A stretch of DNA of 64,000 nt from Anseranas semipalmata (taxonomy: Eukaryota; Chordata; Aves; Anseriformes; Anseranatidae), in contig VXAA01001396.1 of assembly GCA_013399115.1 (NCBI GenBank), positions 175,610 through 239,609 on the forward strand, read 5' to 3'. How positions within the stretch are numbered: the stretch's first letter is position 1; the number at the start of each line of letters is the position of its first letter. Shown in pieces: positions 1 to 12,653 of this stretch. A program made the translations under genes and the position numbers. The notes beneath the pieces are model-generated. The model was not told where the DNA came from. It did no database searches and saw nothing but the letters and a program-made list of their open reading frames with translations.

Positions 1-250
1 TCACCGGCGGCGTCCTCCGCCCTGCCGGCTGCGGGAGGAGAAGCGGAGAGGACAGTCGGGGTGGGGACGCGGTGGCGGCCAGGGAGGAGGGCTGTCCGGC
101 AACGCCGGCGGCCAGCCCGCCCTCCCGCTCCCCGCGGGTCTGCCCCGAGCCCTGCCCCGCGGGCACCGGTGGGCAGAGCGGCGGCCGGGGACGGGGAGGC
201 CGCGGGTGAAGCCCAGCCTCGGTCAGAGCGGCTTTCGGAAGGGGGCCCCC
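1..250. promoter_or_regulatory. CpG-rich segment at window edge
   Basis: Very GC-rich with many CpGs, unlike the AT-rich DNA that follows. On the minus strand a frame opens at an ATG (293-291) and reaches the window edge without a stop, and the last bases (CCGCCG|GTGA) could be a splice donor. In such GC-rich DNA an open frame is weak evidence. Best taken as part of the CpG island of a leftward gene; in human MTCL3/KIAA0408 lie on this side, but I see no residues to prove it. Confidence 0.4.
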
Positions 251-299
251 ACTGCACGGCTGAGGCCGAGACCACTTCCCACTCCTCTTTCATCTCTGG

Positions 300-1690
300 A
301 GGTTTGAACCCCCCCCAATGCCAACCCCTTCTCTATAAGGGCTGCCACATCGTAGCTATATTTCCATCCACACACGGCTTTCCCTCACGCTCGTCCTCAC
401 CACCAGGCTTGAGTACCAGTCCGTGTTGCTACTGCACCTATCTGCCTCCTCAAGGGCCCTTCCAGGTACCTGTCAAAGCCGAGTGGGGCAAGGCTGCTGT
501 ACAAAGGGCTGCACACGTGGAAGTGACAACAGACTTCCCTTCAGCTTTGACAAGAGCTCTTCCAGGACAAGGTTAGGCCTCCGAAACACACAAATCAAGA
601 GGAAAAGGACAATTGAATCAACTTTTAAACCCAGATTTGCGTCAGTTTGTTTTCCAAAGGCATTATCAAGACATAAGACTGATTCCGGTTTGTTATGGGT
701 TATAGTGAAGCAGCAGTGAGGCACAACCACTCCAGCACATTTTCAAAACAGGGGAGTTAAGGAGTACACCCTAGCCTAGTACTAGGTGTTATGCAGTATG
801 CACCTGTGGGTGCTCAGGTGGCAATTTTCCCCCCTAGTGACTGAACCAGAGTTTTCATGGTCACAACAGATTATTAAAATGGGCTGTTAGATGCCATATC
901 ATGCTGCAAAGATGTTCCTTAATGCATTCTAAAAATAATAGCTATAATCCATAAACCGTTTTCACATAGCCATTATTCAGTCATCCGTAAGCAGAAAATG
1001 TGGGCCAAAATAGAAATGACAGCACTCCTAACATGGCCTAACATGATTCCCAACTGTCCCACTGCAAAGTAGGAAATAAAGCCAACTGGTCAAAGTCAAT
1101 GTAGACATTATACTGTACCCTGACAATTGGTTTACTCCCTGGAACACACTAGACAATGACATTGTGTTTGCTCTGCACTCACTGGCAGGGGCACAGGGTT
1201 TCCTCTCAAATGCACTGTCATTATCACCCTGATTTTAACCAATACACTGAAAATTAATGCTCAAAAGGACATAATTTGTTCTTTTGATGCAGGATCTTCC
1301 CAGGCATTAATTAGAAAAAAGGGAATGTAAACCTATCAAAACTTACACTTGCACCACGGCACTCTATAAAAGACTTGCTTTGCTTCTCTAGCAATCATCA
1401 TAAATAGAATTCCCAAACTGCTGTTTTTCAGAGCTGTACGGGTACAAAATGCCACTCTTGAAACCCAAACCTGAACAAACTGCAAGAAGTCATGGCTCAG
1501 CTTAGATCCTGCATCTCCCTCATTACTCTGACTCTTGCCTACTGTTCAAAAACTGAATGGGGAACCCTACTCTATACCTGTATCTCTTCGGGAAGTTTCA
1601 CTGCAGCACAGTCATCGGGCTCAGCGGGGCTCTGTCAGGAACAGGACCAGAACCATGCATGACCCCGGTTCCAGGGCCGGCTACCGCCTA
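300..1690. other. Non-coding sequence between CpG clusters
   Basis: Ordinary mixed-composition DNA with no convincing exon, repeat or RNA gene. Short frames in it have no recognisable product. Confidence 0.4.
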
Positions 1691-1726
1691 CAATTCTCTT
1701 GGCTGTGTTTTTTTTTTGTTGTTGCT

Positions 1727-1752
1727 GTTGTGATGGTTTGAACCATCACAAC
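1727..1752. repeat. Perfect 12-bp inverted repeat
   Basis: Arms GTTGTGATGGTT and AACCATCACAAC separated by 2 bp, immediately after a T-run/GTT stretch and at the left shoulder of the CpG-rich region. Confidence 0.85.
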
Positions 1753-2350
1753 GAAAGCCCCGTTTGAGCCCAAGTCCGAAACCTCCGCCCTCACAAAACT
1801 CCGCGACACGATCTGGTCTCCAGTGGCAAACCCACGTGGCGACAGGACGTTGCGTCTCTGCAGGTTTTCCTGTCGGGAACAACAGCCGAGGCGGAAAAAC
1901 GCCTTAAATAAACGCCAGCAACAAAAGGGAAGAGTCCGGCGGCTCCACCCGGCAGCGTGGGGATGTCCCCTGCCCGCGGCTCCGGGCAGCGCTCCCCGCC
2001 CTGTCCCCGTCCCTCCCGGGGGTGGCAATTCGCGGAGCGCGCCCGCCTTTTTGTCCGGCTTTTAGAGGCGTGGGAGGCTTCTCGCAGCTCCCCCTTTCCT
2101 ACCCCGCGCTTTTGTTGAATCTGGAGTAACATCTCCCCCCCNCCCTTTTTTTTCCCCAAAAAAAAAAAAAAAGAGAAGAAAAGAAAGAAAGAAAGGCTTG
2201 AATTAAAGCAGCCGCCTTACTCACCACCACTTTGTCTGCTGCCCGGCTGGCGAGATGCATGCACGGAGAGCCGGGCACCGCACACGAGGTACCCGGCGCT
2301 GCCAGAGCCTCTCAGGAAAATGAAGCAATATTCATGAGCTGACCTCACCG
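1750..2350 (-). promoter_or_regulatory. CpG island with putative minus-strand first exon
   Basis: A CpG-rich block broken by a short A/GAAA tract. On the minus strand the sequence GTGGTG|GTGAGTAAGG is a near-perfect donor with the exon ending at 2225. About 35 bases upstream is an ATG that would give MHLASRAADKVV before the junction. Known pattern: CpG-island promoters with a small first exon followed by GTGAGT. The gene is not identifiable here; the first exon may be non-coding. Confidence 0.4.
2157..2195. repeat. A-rich / (GAAA)n tract
   Basis: A run of A followed by AGAAGAAAAGAAAGAAAGAAAG. It lies just downstream of the putative minus-strand donor. There is one ambiguous base at 2142. Confidence 0.9.
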
Positions 2351-2949
2351 GGCCTGGGAGACGGAAAGGGGGGGAGGGAGGAGAGCAGCGAAGGGAAGAG
2401 AAAAGAAAAGATTAAACGGCAAGAACCCCGCCCAGGCCTGAAGACTGAGTTGCGTCCCCGTATCTATCTGCACATGGTGGAACTGGATTACAGCGCAAAT
2501 GGGGGAAGGAGCGGGCTGCTTGCAGGAGATGCGCCCGGTTTCCCTTCCCAATCCATCCCGGCTATCGATTGTGATCAATTATTTAGTGTCCCCTCAAGGG
2601 GGGCCGGCTGTGAGCGGACAGGGATGCCTTCTGCATCAGCAGCAGGACGATAATAGGCTTTTCCTTTGTTCGCCTCCTTTATCTGCGCTCGCAGGGTAGC
2701 GAATCCTCACCGCATCCCGTTGACAAAAGCCTGCCACAACCGGGAAAGGCAGAAACAAAGGCAAACCACTGTGTTCCATTGAAGATAATCCCCTAGTGTT
2801 ATTTATTCGCGTGAATATAGGACTAAGGCACCGCTGACCGTTTACTCACATCGTGGGCAAAACCCAGAGACGGCCACCCGATTAACCTAAAGGAGCTGCA
2901 CCTGCGTGTTTCATCACGAGGTGAATTTGGCTTTGCTCTGAAGCACCTG

Positions 2950-3300
2950 AGATGGCTCTTAGCACCCCGCCCTGAAAGCCTCTCCCGATGACAAAGAGGA
3001 GCGAAAAAGGGGCCTTGCCTTCCTTCCCCCTGCCTCCGAGGAGGGCAACGCGAGTGGCTGAGGGCGTGTTCCCACCCGACGGCCGCGCGTGGGAGTGCCC
3101 GGACCCCACCCGTGTGCGTGTGAGCAGGCGGCGGGCGGGGGGAGGCGGTGCTCAGCCAGGGCCCTCCCCGTGCCTCTGGGCGGCTGCTCGGGCCCGGGTG
3201 CGGAGCCGGGGTCCTCCTCAGCCCCGCAGAGCGCTGCCTCTCTCCGGGGCGCGGCACTGCACGGCACGGCACGGCACGGTACTTCGCTCCAGCCGGGTGG
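2950..3300. promoter_or_regulatory. CpG-rich segment
   Basis: GC- and CpG-rich block ending in a short CGGCA repeat (GGCACGGCACGGCACGG). Overlapping open frames on both strands are composition artefacts. Likely the outer part of the same promoter region; no splice site was identified. Confidence 0.4.
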
Positions 3301-3362
3301 GAACTGGGTTTCCGGGCTGGAAATTCATCCCAAGGGATTATTAATTGAGGATTTCGAACCTG

Positions 3363-3558
3363 TAGGTATACCAGCATGTATGTACATGCATACATCTATA
3401 GGCATACTATATATACACAAACATATCATACATACATATATACATAAATGTGTGTGCATATACACATGTATGGCACACGTATCTGAATATAAATATGTGA
3501 TTTATGTGTGTGTGTATATATATATATATAGCATGTACATACATATATACATATCTGT
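3363..3558. repeat. AT/GT/CATA microsatellite cluster
   Basis: Nearly 200 bp of mixed (TA)n, (TG)n and (CATA)n, including TGTGTGTGTATATATATATA. It marks the sharp end of the CpG-rich region. Confidence 0.9.
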
Positions 3559-3559
3559 A

Positions 3560-4940
3560 AGGTCCGTGTGCAGGACTAGGAGGAGGGCAAGAGAACCCTC
3601 TCAGGGGAGAGCAGCTGCACCCTTTCCAGCTGCCCCTGCCCCAGCTCTTCTCGTACTAAAAGCAGGAGCCAGCACATCTGAAACAGCAAATCCTGGGATG
3701 TGGGAAGATACTGCCCTTGTCCTCACGTCCTCCAGTCCTGAACCCAGGGACTGCATGAAGTGGACATATATAGATGTGATGAGTTGAGAACAATCAGAAA
3801 ATGAGAAATGGAAGATTAATGCTGAAGGATGTGGTTTTTGAAACTCATCGTAAATGTTGACTGCAGTCATAGCAACTAAACAGAGCAATTGGTTGAAACA
3901 TGAGGAATGAAAATACAAAATAGTTCTGTAATTGGAGCTAAGAAATAAACCCAACATGTTGTAGTTTTCCTAAGAAATTGGCAGATAGATTCTGGTAGAA
4001 GAACATCTGGACTCCTCGTCTCAATGAATATACAGAATAATGATGATGAAGCCATCAAAATAACAAAGCATTTTATCTATACAATGTTCTCCAGAAGGAA
4101 AAGCACAGCAGTTTCTACTTTTAAGCGCTGAACAGCAGTTAACATCCTTTCTGCTTCCTCAGTATTGTTTAGATAGACTTTCTGTGATAAAACAAAAATG
4201 GGGTGTGATAACATCCCATGCTGCCTACTACAAGTTTTATTGCTCTGTTGGAAAGACACAGATCCTTATTGTCTCATATTAGTGTCCAAATGGAAAGCAG
4301 GCAATCAGATTATCTTCACCTATATTGTCAGCCCATATGTCTGTAAAGACATGGTACTACTACTTATGGTAGAAAAAAATTGCCAATCTCTCAGTTTCAT
4401 TTGGGATTGTTGACTTTTTTCTCAAAATTTCTATTCTAGCAGAAGCCTCAGTGCTGACACAGTTATAAAAATTGGCATGGGTACAAAAATGCNCACAACA
4501 CACACATTTGCTGATAAAAGCTGTATTTCCATTAGGAAATTAGCTGCTAGATCTCTGTAGGCCTTTTACATGACCAGCAGTTCTTTTTCAAGAATAAGTC
4601 CAGCATGAAGATACCTATACAGAAATGTTAATACCGTAATAGTTCAATTTATAATCAGATTTTCGCAGGTTCTTTAAACACCTGTGGATGGAAATAATAC
4701 ACAGAAAGGAAGATCTTAACTTTACAAAGAAAACAAGGGGCTGTCAGCTGACTACTGCCATTCAGGAATGAAATAGTGGCATGAAGCTGAACTGTTCTAT
4801 AAATACGTTAGCACAAATGTCAGTGGCAGGAAAAACAATGAACATCAAATATTAGAAGTAGTTTAGGAAGAGACAGAGAACAAAACGGGAAGCATCATTA
4901 TTGCTCCAATATAATTCTATGGTACAGATAGATTTTGATT
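3560..4940. other. Intergenic, no gene seen
   Basis: AT-rich non-coding DNA with one ambiguous base at 4493. No exon, RNA gene or clear repeat. Confidence 0.5.
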
Positions 4941-4949
4941 TCCAAGTGT

Positions 4950-5345
4950 GCTTGTGGTCCCCCATCTCATAACAGGCATGGTAGAAGGGGGCGAGGTGCA
5001 GAGGGGGGCAGCCAGGTTCTGAGGTGGCTGTGTGCAAGGAATGCCTTCAGGCTAGAAGAGGGATGACTGCGGAGAAATATGACTCCAGTCCCTGCAACCC
5101 TTAGTAAGGTTAAAAGGTGCTGCTTCATTTTGTGTTACTTTTTGTGCTGTTCACAGTCTCTTCCCATACAGGGCAAAGATGGAAATCCAAATGAAAGAAA
5201 CAAGCAGGTAATGAGCTCCAAAAAATAGTAAAGAAGATGGTTCTTGTGGTTAAGCTCTGGAACTGCCTGCCACAGGGTGTTGTGAATTTAATGGACTACA
5301 CGGCTTTAAAAAGTGATTGAACAAAGCCATGGAAGGAAAATAAAC
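4950..5345 (+). mobile_element. Ancient CR1-type LINE fragment
   Basis: A degenerate CR1 3' coding segment. Landmarks are CAGGCTAGAAGAGGGATGAC (from the usual CAGCCTGGAAAAGAGACGAC), then TGGAACTGCCTGCCACAGGG, TGTTGTGAAT and TTAAAAAGTGATTGAACAAA, in the order found in old amniote CR1 copies. Frames are broken. Confidence 0.65.
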
Positions 5346-6412
5346 TGAGGGCAACAAAGGCAAAACACATAGTTCAAGAAAACCTCTGCACTGCCACTTT
5401 TCTGATCTGGGAAATTGTCTGGGAGAGATATCATTATGTGGTTTTGTGTTTTTCTCTAAGCATCCATATCAGCCACAGTCAGACACCTACCAGTGAGCTT
5501 AATAGGTCTTTGGTCTGGCTCCATACAAAAATTCTTATACTGTTATATATCACTCTACTTTTGCTTCTCTCTTTTAATCTTTCTGTTATTTTCTTCATTT
5601 CTTTCTCGCTCTTCCTCCTTGTATTTGTTGTCATGGAGAGCATGACAAAATTAAAATTGTGAATACCTGATTTTCTAGTCTCCATTACTGCTTGTTCACA
5701 TAGAGAGAGATTTTTTTATCTAGCCTGCAATTGTATTTAGTTGTATGTAGTTGTACAAGAGGTGAAAAGGCACTGGACTGAAAGAGGAAGAGAGAAAGAG
5801 AAAGGAGATGGAGAATTTCTCCTCCAAGGAGAGTTTTGGTTTAAGTCATCTGTGTTTTTTCCTAAGGTGAAGATGAAAATCACCTTACATAGCACCCTAA
5901 AAGCATGACCTCCGAGCTTTCAGTAAAGAATACTTTACTAGCACATTTCAGAAGCTGGTTGGAGAGGATGTTGTTCCAGGAGGATCCCTGGGTGGCACTC
6001 GGTTGCTGTACTTCGGTCACATCGCTTACCTCATCAGCTCTCTTGGGAAGGTCCTGGCTTGTGCTGGGGCAGAAAGAGGAGCTCCTGGAGTGTTCTGTGC
6101 TAGCTGCATGGTGCTGGCACTGCCCCAGCTGGCAGTTTGTCTGCCTGCCCAAGGAGATGTGCTGGACATGACTAATTATACACCAGACCACAGTCCTTTT
6201 TCTCTATCCACGGAAAATTGAAGGTTTGAGACTTCAATTCACCAATTTCTAATATGTTGACTAAATGGTCCTGATGTCTATCGTACCAAGCAGTAATTTG
6301 AGAATAAACAATTAATACTTTATCACCGGTCTCTTTTCCTATTTATTTGGAAATGGAAAAGCTTTCCAGATATACTGCATAGCAGAATTGCACAGCACCA
6401 AATAATGATATC

Positions 6413-6439
6413 CTCCCCCCCCTCAAAAAAAAAAAAAAA
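6413..6439. repeat. C-run then poly(A)
   Basis: Eight C, T, C, then 15 A. Confidence 0.85.
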
Positions 6440-7288
6440 GCTTTATGTTAAAGAAGAATAACACTTTGGCGGAAAGTAAAGCTAAGAAATATGTAACATT
6501 TAAGTTCATACTACTCACAAAGTAGGAACGTGCTAGCAGCACCAAATAGTTTGTTCAAACAGGTGTATTCTGGCATACACCATTGATCAGATCATTCTAT
6601 AAAATAACGGTGATCCTGGTTGTCACATTTCTCTTCTTCTTCCTCCTCCTCCTCTGTAACAGCTGCTCCTCAGCCAGAGGCTGCTACAGCATGGCTCATT
6701 GAGGCTGCACCTTCTGTTCATCCATGTCCTCATACCCACAGAACCCAAACAGGGGACACCGATGCCATCTGCACCCTCCCTGACAATTCATCCTGACGAG
6801 AGAAGGAGGTCATGCTGCTTTTTGCCACTATGTAAAGGAAACTGTTGGATCTGATCCACTGGCTTCAGCCTTCATATTTATAACAGATCTCTCGTATTCC
6901 CGTTCAGGAAGTCTGCTTGTCATACAGGTGTTAGTCTGTTCAATGCTTGCATTCCAACACATGGGTAGCACTCAGCCTCATAGGAGTGACAAGGTACAAA
7001 AAAATGAAATTAAAATCAGAGGAATCTTTGGTTCTGTCAATGAAGAATAAAACTAGGTGAAATTACGTCTGTTGTTTATTAGAACTCAATTCTTGTAGTC
7101 CTAAAATAAAGGCTTGGTTCTATTTTTGCTGGCCAGCATTTCATTCAGGCTTTCATTCTGAAGGCTTCAGGAAGTTTTATGTTCCTGCCTTTTATTCCTA
7201 CAGAAACCAGTTGTACCTATTGTTCAGCAACAATGACGGAACTGAGCATGCCCTGAAACAGTTCAGTACCTCTCAACCATTCCTAATG

Positions 7289-7321
7289 AAAAACAAACAA
7301 ACAAACAAACAAACAAAAAAA
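7289..7321. repeat. (AAAC)n microsatellite
   Basis: Six or more AAAC units followed by an A-run. Confidence 0.9.
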
Positions 7322-9429
7322 TGACCTCTAGCAGGTCCCTTTGCCTCTCCTGGACTTGCTATACCTTCTGCTAACAGAATGATTTTTTTTTTCTTAATAA
7401 TTTATGAATTTGGAACTTAATATCTTATTTACACTGGAAAAAACAGTCTTTCTGTATCACTGTTTCCTGTTACTTTCCTGTTTGTCTTTTTTCATATTCA
7501 GAGGCTAGGATTATACCAAACTTGCATAAATCCTATGATGCATGCATACATCTGCATAGGCTATATATTGCATTCGTACCTGAAGCTCATTGATTACTTA
7601 ATGAAGCTATCAGGAGAGGAACTGTACAGAAAATGTTATAGCTGAGACTGTAGGAATGAAAGCCAAAATATAGAATTTCTTTGGGTTAATCAGTCTTGTA
7701 CCTTGTCTCATTGCATTTTATATAACATGGTTAGTGACTGCTAAAGAAAAACAATATTCCTTTTTTTTGGCACTGGCACACTACCAGTAGGCTCAAGTAG
7801 CCATTTCCAGAGAGAGGTTTCAAACATAAAAGCAAATGACTGAAGACAACCTCAGTGCTCTTCTCTAGTGCTAAGCAGATGGTCTTAAAAGAAGTTACTG
7901 ATGAGCAGGCTGTGCTCTGGGGTCTGCCTGCTTCCTCCCCAAGGCAGGCTGTGTGGACGTGTGGACCTGTGCCTCACGCTGGGAGGTGGCCCGTCTTCAA
8001 TGCGAGGGTTTTGTTACTCATCCTAATGTCTAAGGTCCTCTTCACGACTTCCTCAAGCACGTTGCAGAGGTTCTTACCCCATCACACTCCACAGCTTAAA
8101 GTAAGTGACCACAGTGGTTACTGCACCCAGGGGCATTTGCAGGCTCCTTCTATGCCTAAAGAGAGTTTGGAAGAAGCAGAGCCATGCCATGCGTGAGTGA
8201 TTTTTCTTCATTATTCTGTTACATTCCAGCAGCTTGCCATCGCATCAGTCAGGTAAGAGTAAAATGAAGCTGCACAACCTTAAAGGATCTATGGTGCCCG
8301 ATTCCCTATGAGTATGAGGGGACTCAGACCCTGACAATGAAAGGACAGAGGCTGAAGTGAGGGAACAGGTGATGAAACAGCCTGCATTTTGTTAGTGTGT
8401 TATTTTGTATTTGTTCCTCACTTAACGTTAATTTAATTTTTATTTCCTTTTTGTTAATTTAGGATGCTCATTTTGATTACATATGGATGTGTATAATTGT
8501 TCAGGCTGGAACTGTATCTTGTTATTGCAACTTCCAGGTGGTGTCACATTACCATACAAGTAAGCTTCCAGGTGCAAAACTGAACAGAGTTTTACCAAGA
8601 GCTGGTCTTGGTTGGTTGCATTTCCACCTTTGGTACCTCCTGACTTGCTCTCTGCCTTATTGTCATCTTCTCACTGATGATCTGCTCTTCTTTCATCTTT
8701 ATTCTCCCTGGTAATTATTCACTGTAACTTGTATTTCAGGCTCAATGGCTTTTTGCATGGATCTAAGCCATTTTTAAGCTTAATGCCATTTTTGGAGATC
8801 ACTCTTGGACTGGAACTTTTGAAAATGTTGGCAAATGTATCTCTGTTCTTTATGCTCCTAAATGCCTGTAAGAGCTTAGCATAAGTTATTTTGAAAATAA
8901 GTTTTTCATTCCTATGTCTTAGTGGCTTTTGAATATGATGAGTAGGACTTGAGATTTTATTTGTTAATTTATACTTGCAAAGGCTAGGGAAAAATCACTG
9001 TACTTACACAAGCTAGAAATTAATAAATCAATAGTGAATCCGTTCCTTTGTTCACAAATTTATTGGACTTTCTGTCATGCGTGTTATGTTGTTATCTACA
9101 TCCTGGATCATATCCAAGCTTCTTACATAATGCCCCACTGCTTGCTGAGAAATGAGAGAACTTCTGGCACACATCAAAACAGTAAAATCAGGATATCAGG
9201 TTTTTCACCTGGTACACATAAACACCGCCTGCATGGAAAAAGCTCTGTAGGTGTTTCGACAAGCACATATAAAAGGTTTGATGCATGACTTTTGATTCAG
9301 GGACTGCATCTGAGAACAGCAATCGAGAAAATTATTTGCCCCAAATATCCTTCCTTGTCTGCACTGCTATTGCTTTGCAAGGCTTTGCACTGCAGACAGA
9401 TTATACCTACAATAGCTCCTGTTCTCTCC

Positions 9430-10040
9430 CCGGGCTGCCGGAGAGCGGTTCCGTGTGTGAATGAGGCCAGAGTCGCGGTTTCTATGGTGACTTCACCCGC
9501 TTGTCACCCATCCAGCAGCCCCTCTTCCGCAGCCCCTGGCCTGTGTCCAGAGCAATCACGCCCGTGTGGGGGTAGGGAGAGGAGGTGGAAAAGAGGAAGG
9601 AGCATTTCCGAGGAGCCGCCTGGGAAATCGGAGTTGGTGCGGTACCTCTGCAGCTGCTTTGGCACTCTCAGATGACCTGGAAATGGGAATAGGAGAGATC
9701 TCGTCCCTGTGGGGCAAGCTCCAGGGGGCTGCTTTGCCTCTGCAGCTTGACTCCCTGATGCACGCTTGGCATCTAGCAGAAGCACAGAGAGACAAGGCAC
9801 TGGTAGCCTGATATTTATTATTCTGAGTCCCAGTGGGGTAATGTTACTCAACACAACACATTTACTCTGGTGTAATTCTATTAGAGGAGAAGTATCAATC
9901 GGGTTCAGTGGCGTAGGGGCAGGGCAGGTGAGATCGGTGCCTGGCCGCAAGGCTCTGTGTCACATTGACACAGCAGTACCTAAACCTGCACAGCTGACGC
10001 TGCTGCCCACGGACAGTCAGAGCGCTGCAGGATAGATCCG
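9430..10040. other. Locally GC-enriched non-coding segment
   Basis: Higher GC than its surroundings with scattered CpGs. Overlapping frames on both strands up to 148 codons share no recognisable domain and look incidental. It could be a regulatory island or a decayed retroelement; I cannot tell. Confidence 0.3.
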
Positions 10041-10249
10041 AGATAATCCTTTATTGATCTGAGGCACCGGAGACCATGATTAAAGGGTAGCCTCAAGCTT
10101 AAGGCAATGACTTTGGGATGAAAAGGGGGCTGAGTGAGCCTTTCTCTCCCCCTCTCCAAGCCTGAGCTGCGGGGCTAGCTTGGTATCTGCCTCAGCAAAG
10201 CCAGTAATAACTCCTAGTTGTTAATTAATTAATATTAATTTGGTTTACT

Positions 10250-10287
10250 TTATTATTAATTTAGTCATTTATTATTAATTTAGTCAT
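10250..10287. repeat. 19-bp tandem duplication
   Basis: Two identical copies of TTATTATTAATTTAGTCAT, head to tail, in a TTAATTAA-rich stretch. Confidence 0.9.
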
Positions 10288-11253
10288 TAATAACTCCATT
10301 ATTAAGGTCCATTACTGAGGTGCAAGGAAGGCACAGACACCTACCCCACTGGAAACCCATGCTTGCTCAGATCCTATAATCCGCTCTTTCCAAACACACC
10401 TTGTAGCCTTTGCTCCATATTGTCTTATAATTGTGAAAGAGGCACGTGTAGGAAGCAACCAAACCTCGTATTACAAGGCTCTTCACAGCTCCCTTAAAAT
10501 CCTCTGGGCTTAAATTTTGGGTCCACTGAGGTCAATAGCAAGTCTCACACTGACATTAAAATGGCCAGCCCCAGACGTTAGGGTTCATTGGTCATTTTAT
10601 TTAAAGTCTCTGGTTATCTGGCACAGGATTGTTCCCAATGATTTGAATACTGACAGGTTTAATTTATAATTTTTACTAAATAAACTGCCATAAAGCCAAT
10701 ACATCTTTTCAAATCACTGATTATTTCTGCCATGAGTAGCAAAAAAACAATGTTCTGTTCACTTAAAATGCTTCATGTAACCTGAGAAACTCTGTGAATC
10801 ATAGTAATGAATTGTACTACAAATTCCCAACATGTTTTTGGAAACAAAATTTATTAAATCAGCAGTTGTCCTTGTTGTATTTGCATGTAACAAATCTTTG
10901 CATGACAGAAAAAGTATAAGCAAAATAAAACTCGCTTAACATGGTACAGCAGATGTTCCAAATTTTATAATGAAGCTTTTATTCTGAGAGGAAATCCTAT
11001 AGCTACTGGAAACCAAGGGCCTCTGTACTCACTTGGGACTGCTGAGGCTTGTGCACAGAGCAGAGAAATGCCTTCTGCTCTCCTGTTTCATGCTGGGCAT
11101 ACCACACGACTTTGAGTGTCACAGGCTCCTAAAGTCATCATAATATTTGCTACCATCTCTTCCTCTCCTACCCTTGAGAACTAATCCTGGAAAGAGCTAT
11201 GAAAAACAGATTAATTTAGGGAAGTTAAGTCCTTTCTCTCAGATGAGATTGAG

Positions 11254-11300
11254 GTTTTTTTTGTTTGTTTGTTTGCTTGTTTTGTTTTTGTTTTAAAAAA
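11254..11300. repeat. T/(GTTT)n simple repeat
   Basis: T-run followed by GTTTGTTTGTTTGCTTGTTTTG units. Confidence 0.85.
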
Positions 11301-12559
11301 GCATTTTAGCCTACTTTTAATTTGCATGTACTTTCCAATAATCCGTAACAACTAAAAAAAAATACCTGAGTCAAAGCACAATTCTGTCTTTTGGTTTATC
11401 ATACATTTATAGCTTGAAATACTGAAAACTTCAGTGCTGAAAGCTTCACTATCATGAAAGCCTACAAAAAAGACACATGAAAACTTATTTTGAACCCAGA
11501 ACCTCCCTCTTTCAGTAAGGATATTTGGCTTCTTCAGCTACTGCTACAGTGATGTTCTCTCTCATTGCAGGATGTTTCGTGAACCATTGGAGTCTGAGCA
11601 CTGAAGCATGAATTTGATTTGATTATGTTTATTTTTATAGCCTTTCGGCTGCATTTTCTAGGCCATATGTGAGAATTTCATAACTGTAATAAAGCAGTTA
11701 TATCGGTTTGCACATTGGGTATTGTCAGTATAATGCAACAGAGACTTATACCAAAAACAATGTTGCACTCCTGCAAAGCAGAAATTGAGGAGCTATGAAG
11801 CTGTCTCATTTTATGACTTCACAGAGTAAGGAAAGTTCCTGCTAGCGTCATTCTTGGCATACCAGCAAAATCTAATAGTTTCCCTACATGCACAAAAGAG
11901 GGTGTTGATCTCTCCATAAAGCACTTTAATACATACAGAGGAAGCTGTAAGGTAAGTGTGTACTGGTGTTGAAGTAATACTGAAGACACAGAAAATGATG
12001 GCCCTGAGTGCAGGGAGGCTTTACTTCCTATCATGGGATGCTGAAGGTGCCTACAGGGATTAAGTGCAAAAGTTCATTTGTGTATTAAAAAAATCTTGAT
12101 GAGAGTGTGAGTTTAATACACCACAGATAGAAAAGTCTTGTTGAGAGTGAGAGCATCGTATGCCAGAACTTCTCCAATTTGCATGAAAGGGGTAACAGCT
12201 TCTGTTCCACAGTTACATCATTATCTTCCTATCTGTGATCAGGCTGAACTGACAGAGACCAATGTTGCTCTCAGGCTCAAGCAGAGCATTACAAAACCCT
12301 GTGCTGTAGGACAGATAATGCTAAAACTCAAGTATTCTTATTGCTACAGATCTCTCTTCTCTTTACAATAACAGCAGCATCCTTCCCAGATGCTCTGCTG
12401 TGTCTTATCTCAGAACGTGCATCTTTTCTACAGTGGTGATTGCCTTGAACAGGATTGCTTCATTATGTTCTGCTGAGCTCCACTCAATAATATATTTTTT
12501 CAGACAATACAAATACTTGCTTCATTTTGTCTCTTTCTTGATTTTAGTTCAGAATTAAG

Positions 12560-12653
12560 NNNNNNNNNNNNNNNNNNNNNNNNNNNNNNNNNNNNNNNNN
12601 NNNNNNNNNNNNNNNNNNNNNNNNNNNNNNNNNNNNNNNNNNNNNNNNNNNNN
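12560..12653. other. Assembly gap (94 N)
   Basis: An unbroken run of N, followed immediately by ten T. The gap probably covers a homopolymer or simple repeat. Another single N occurs at 12771. Confidence 0.99.

Larger units (their letters stand above)
5345..9430. other. Intergenic, no gene seen
   Basis: AT-rich DNA with an (AAAC)n and a C/A homopolymer tract. Frames of up to 113 codons (7855-8196) lack splice context or recognisable domains. Confidence 0.5.
10040..12559. other. Intergenic, no gene seen
   Basis: AT-rich DNA up to the assembly gap, apart from one short tandem duplication and a T/G simple repeat. Confidence 0.5.

Noticed and set aside
2823..3787. Frames of 118-232 codons around 2.8-3.8 kb
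   Set aside because: They cover CpG-rich DNA and then an AT/GT microsatellite; both strands are open and no domain is visible.
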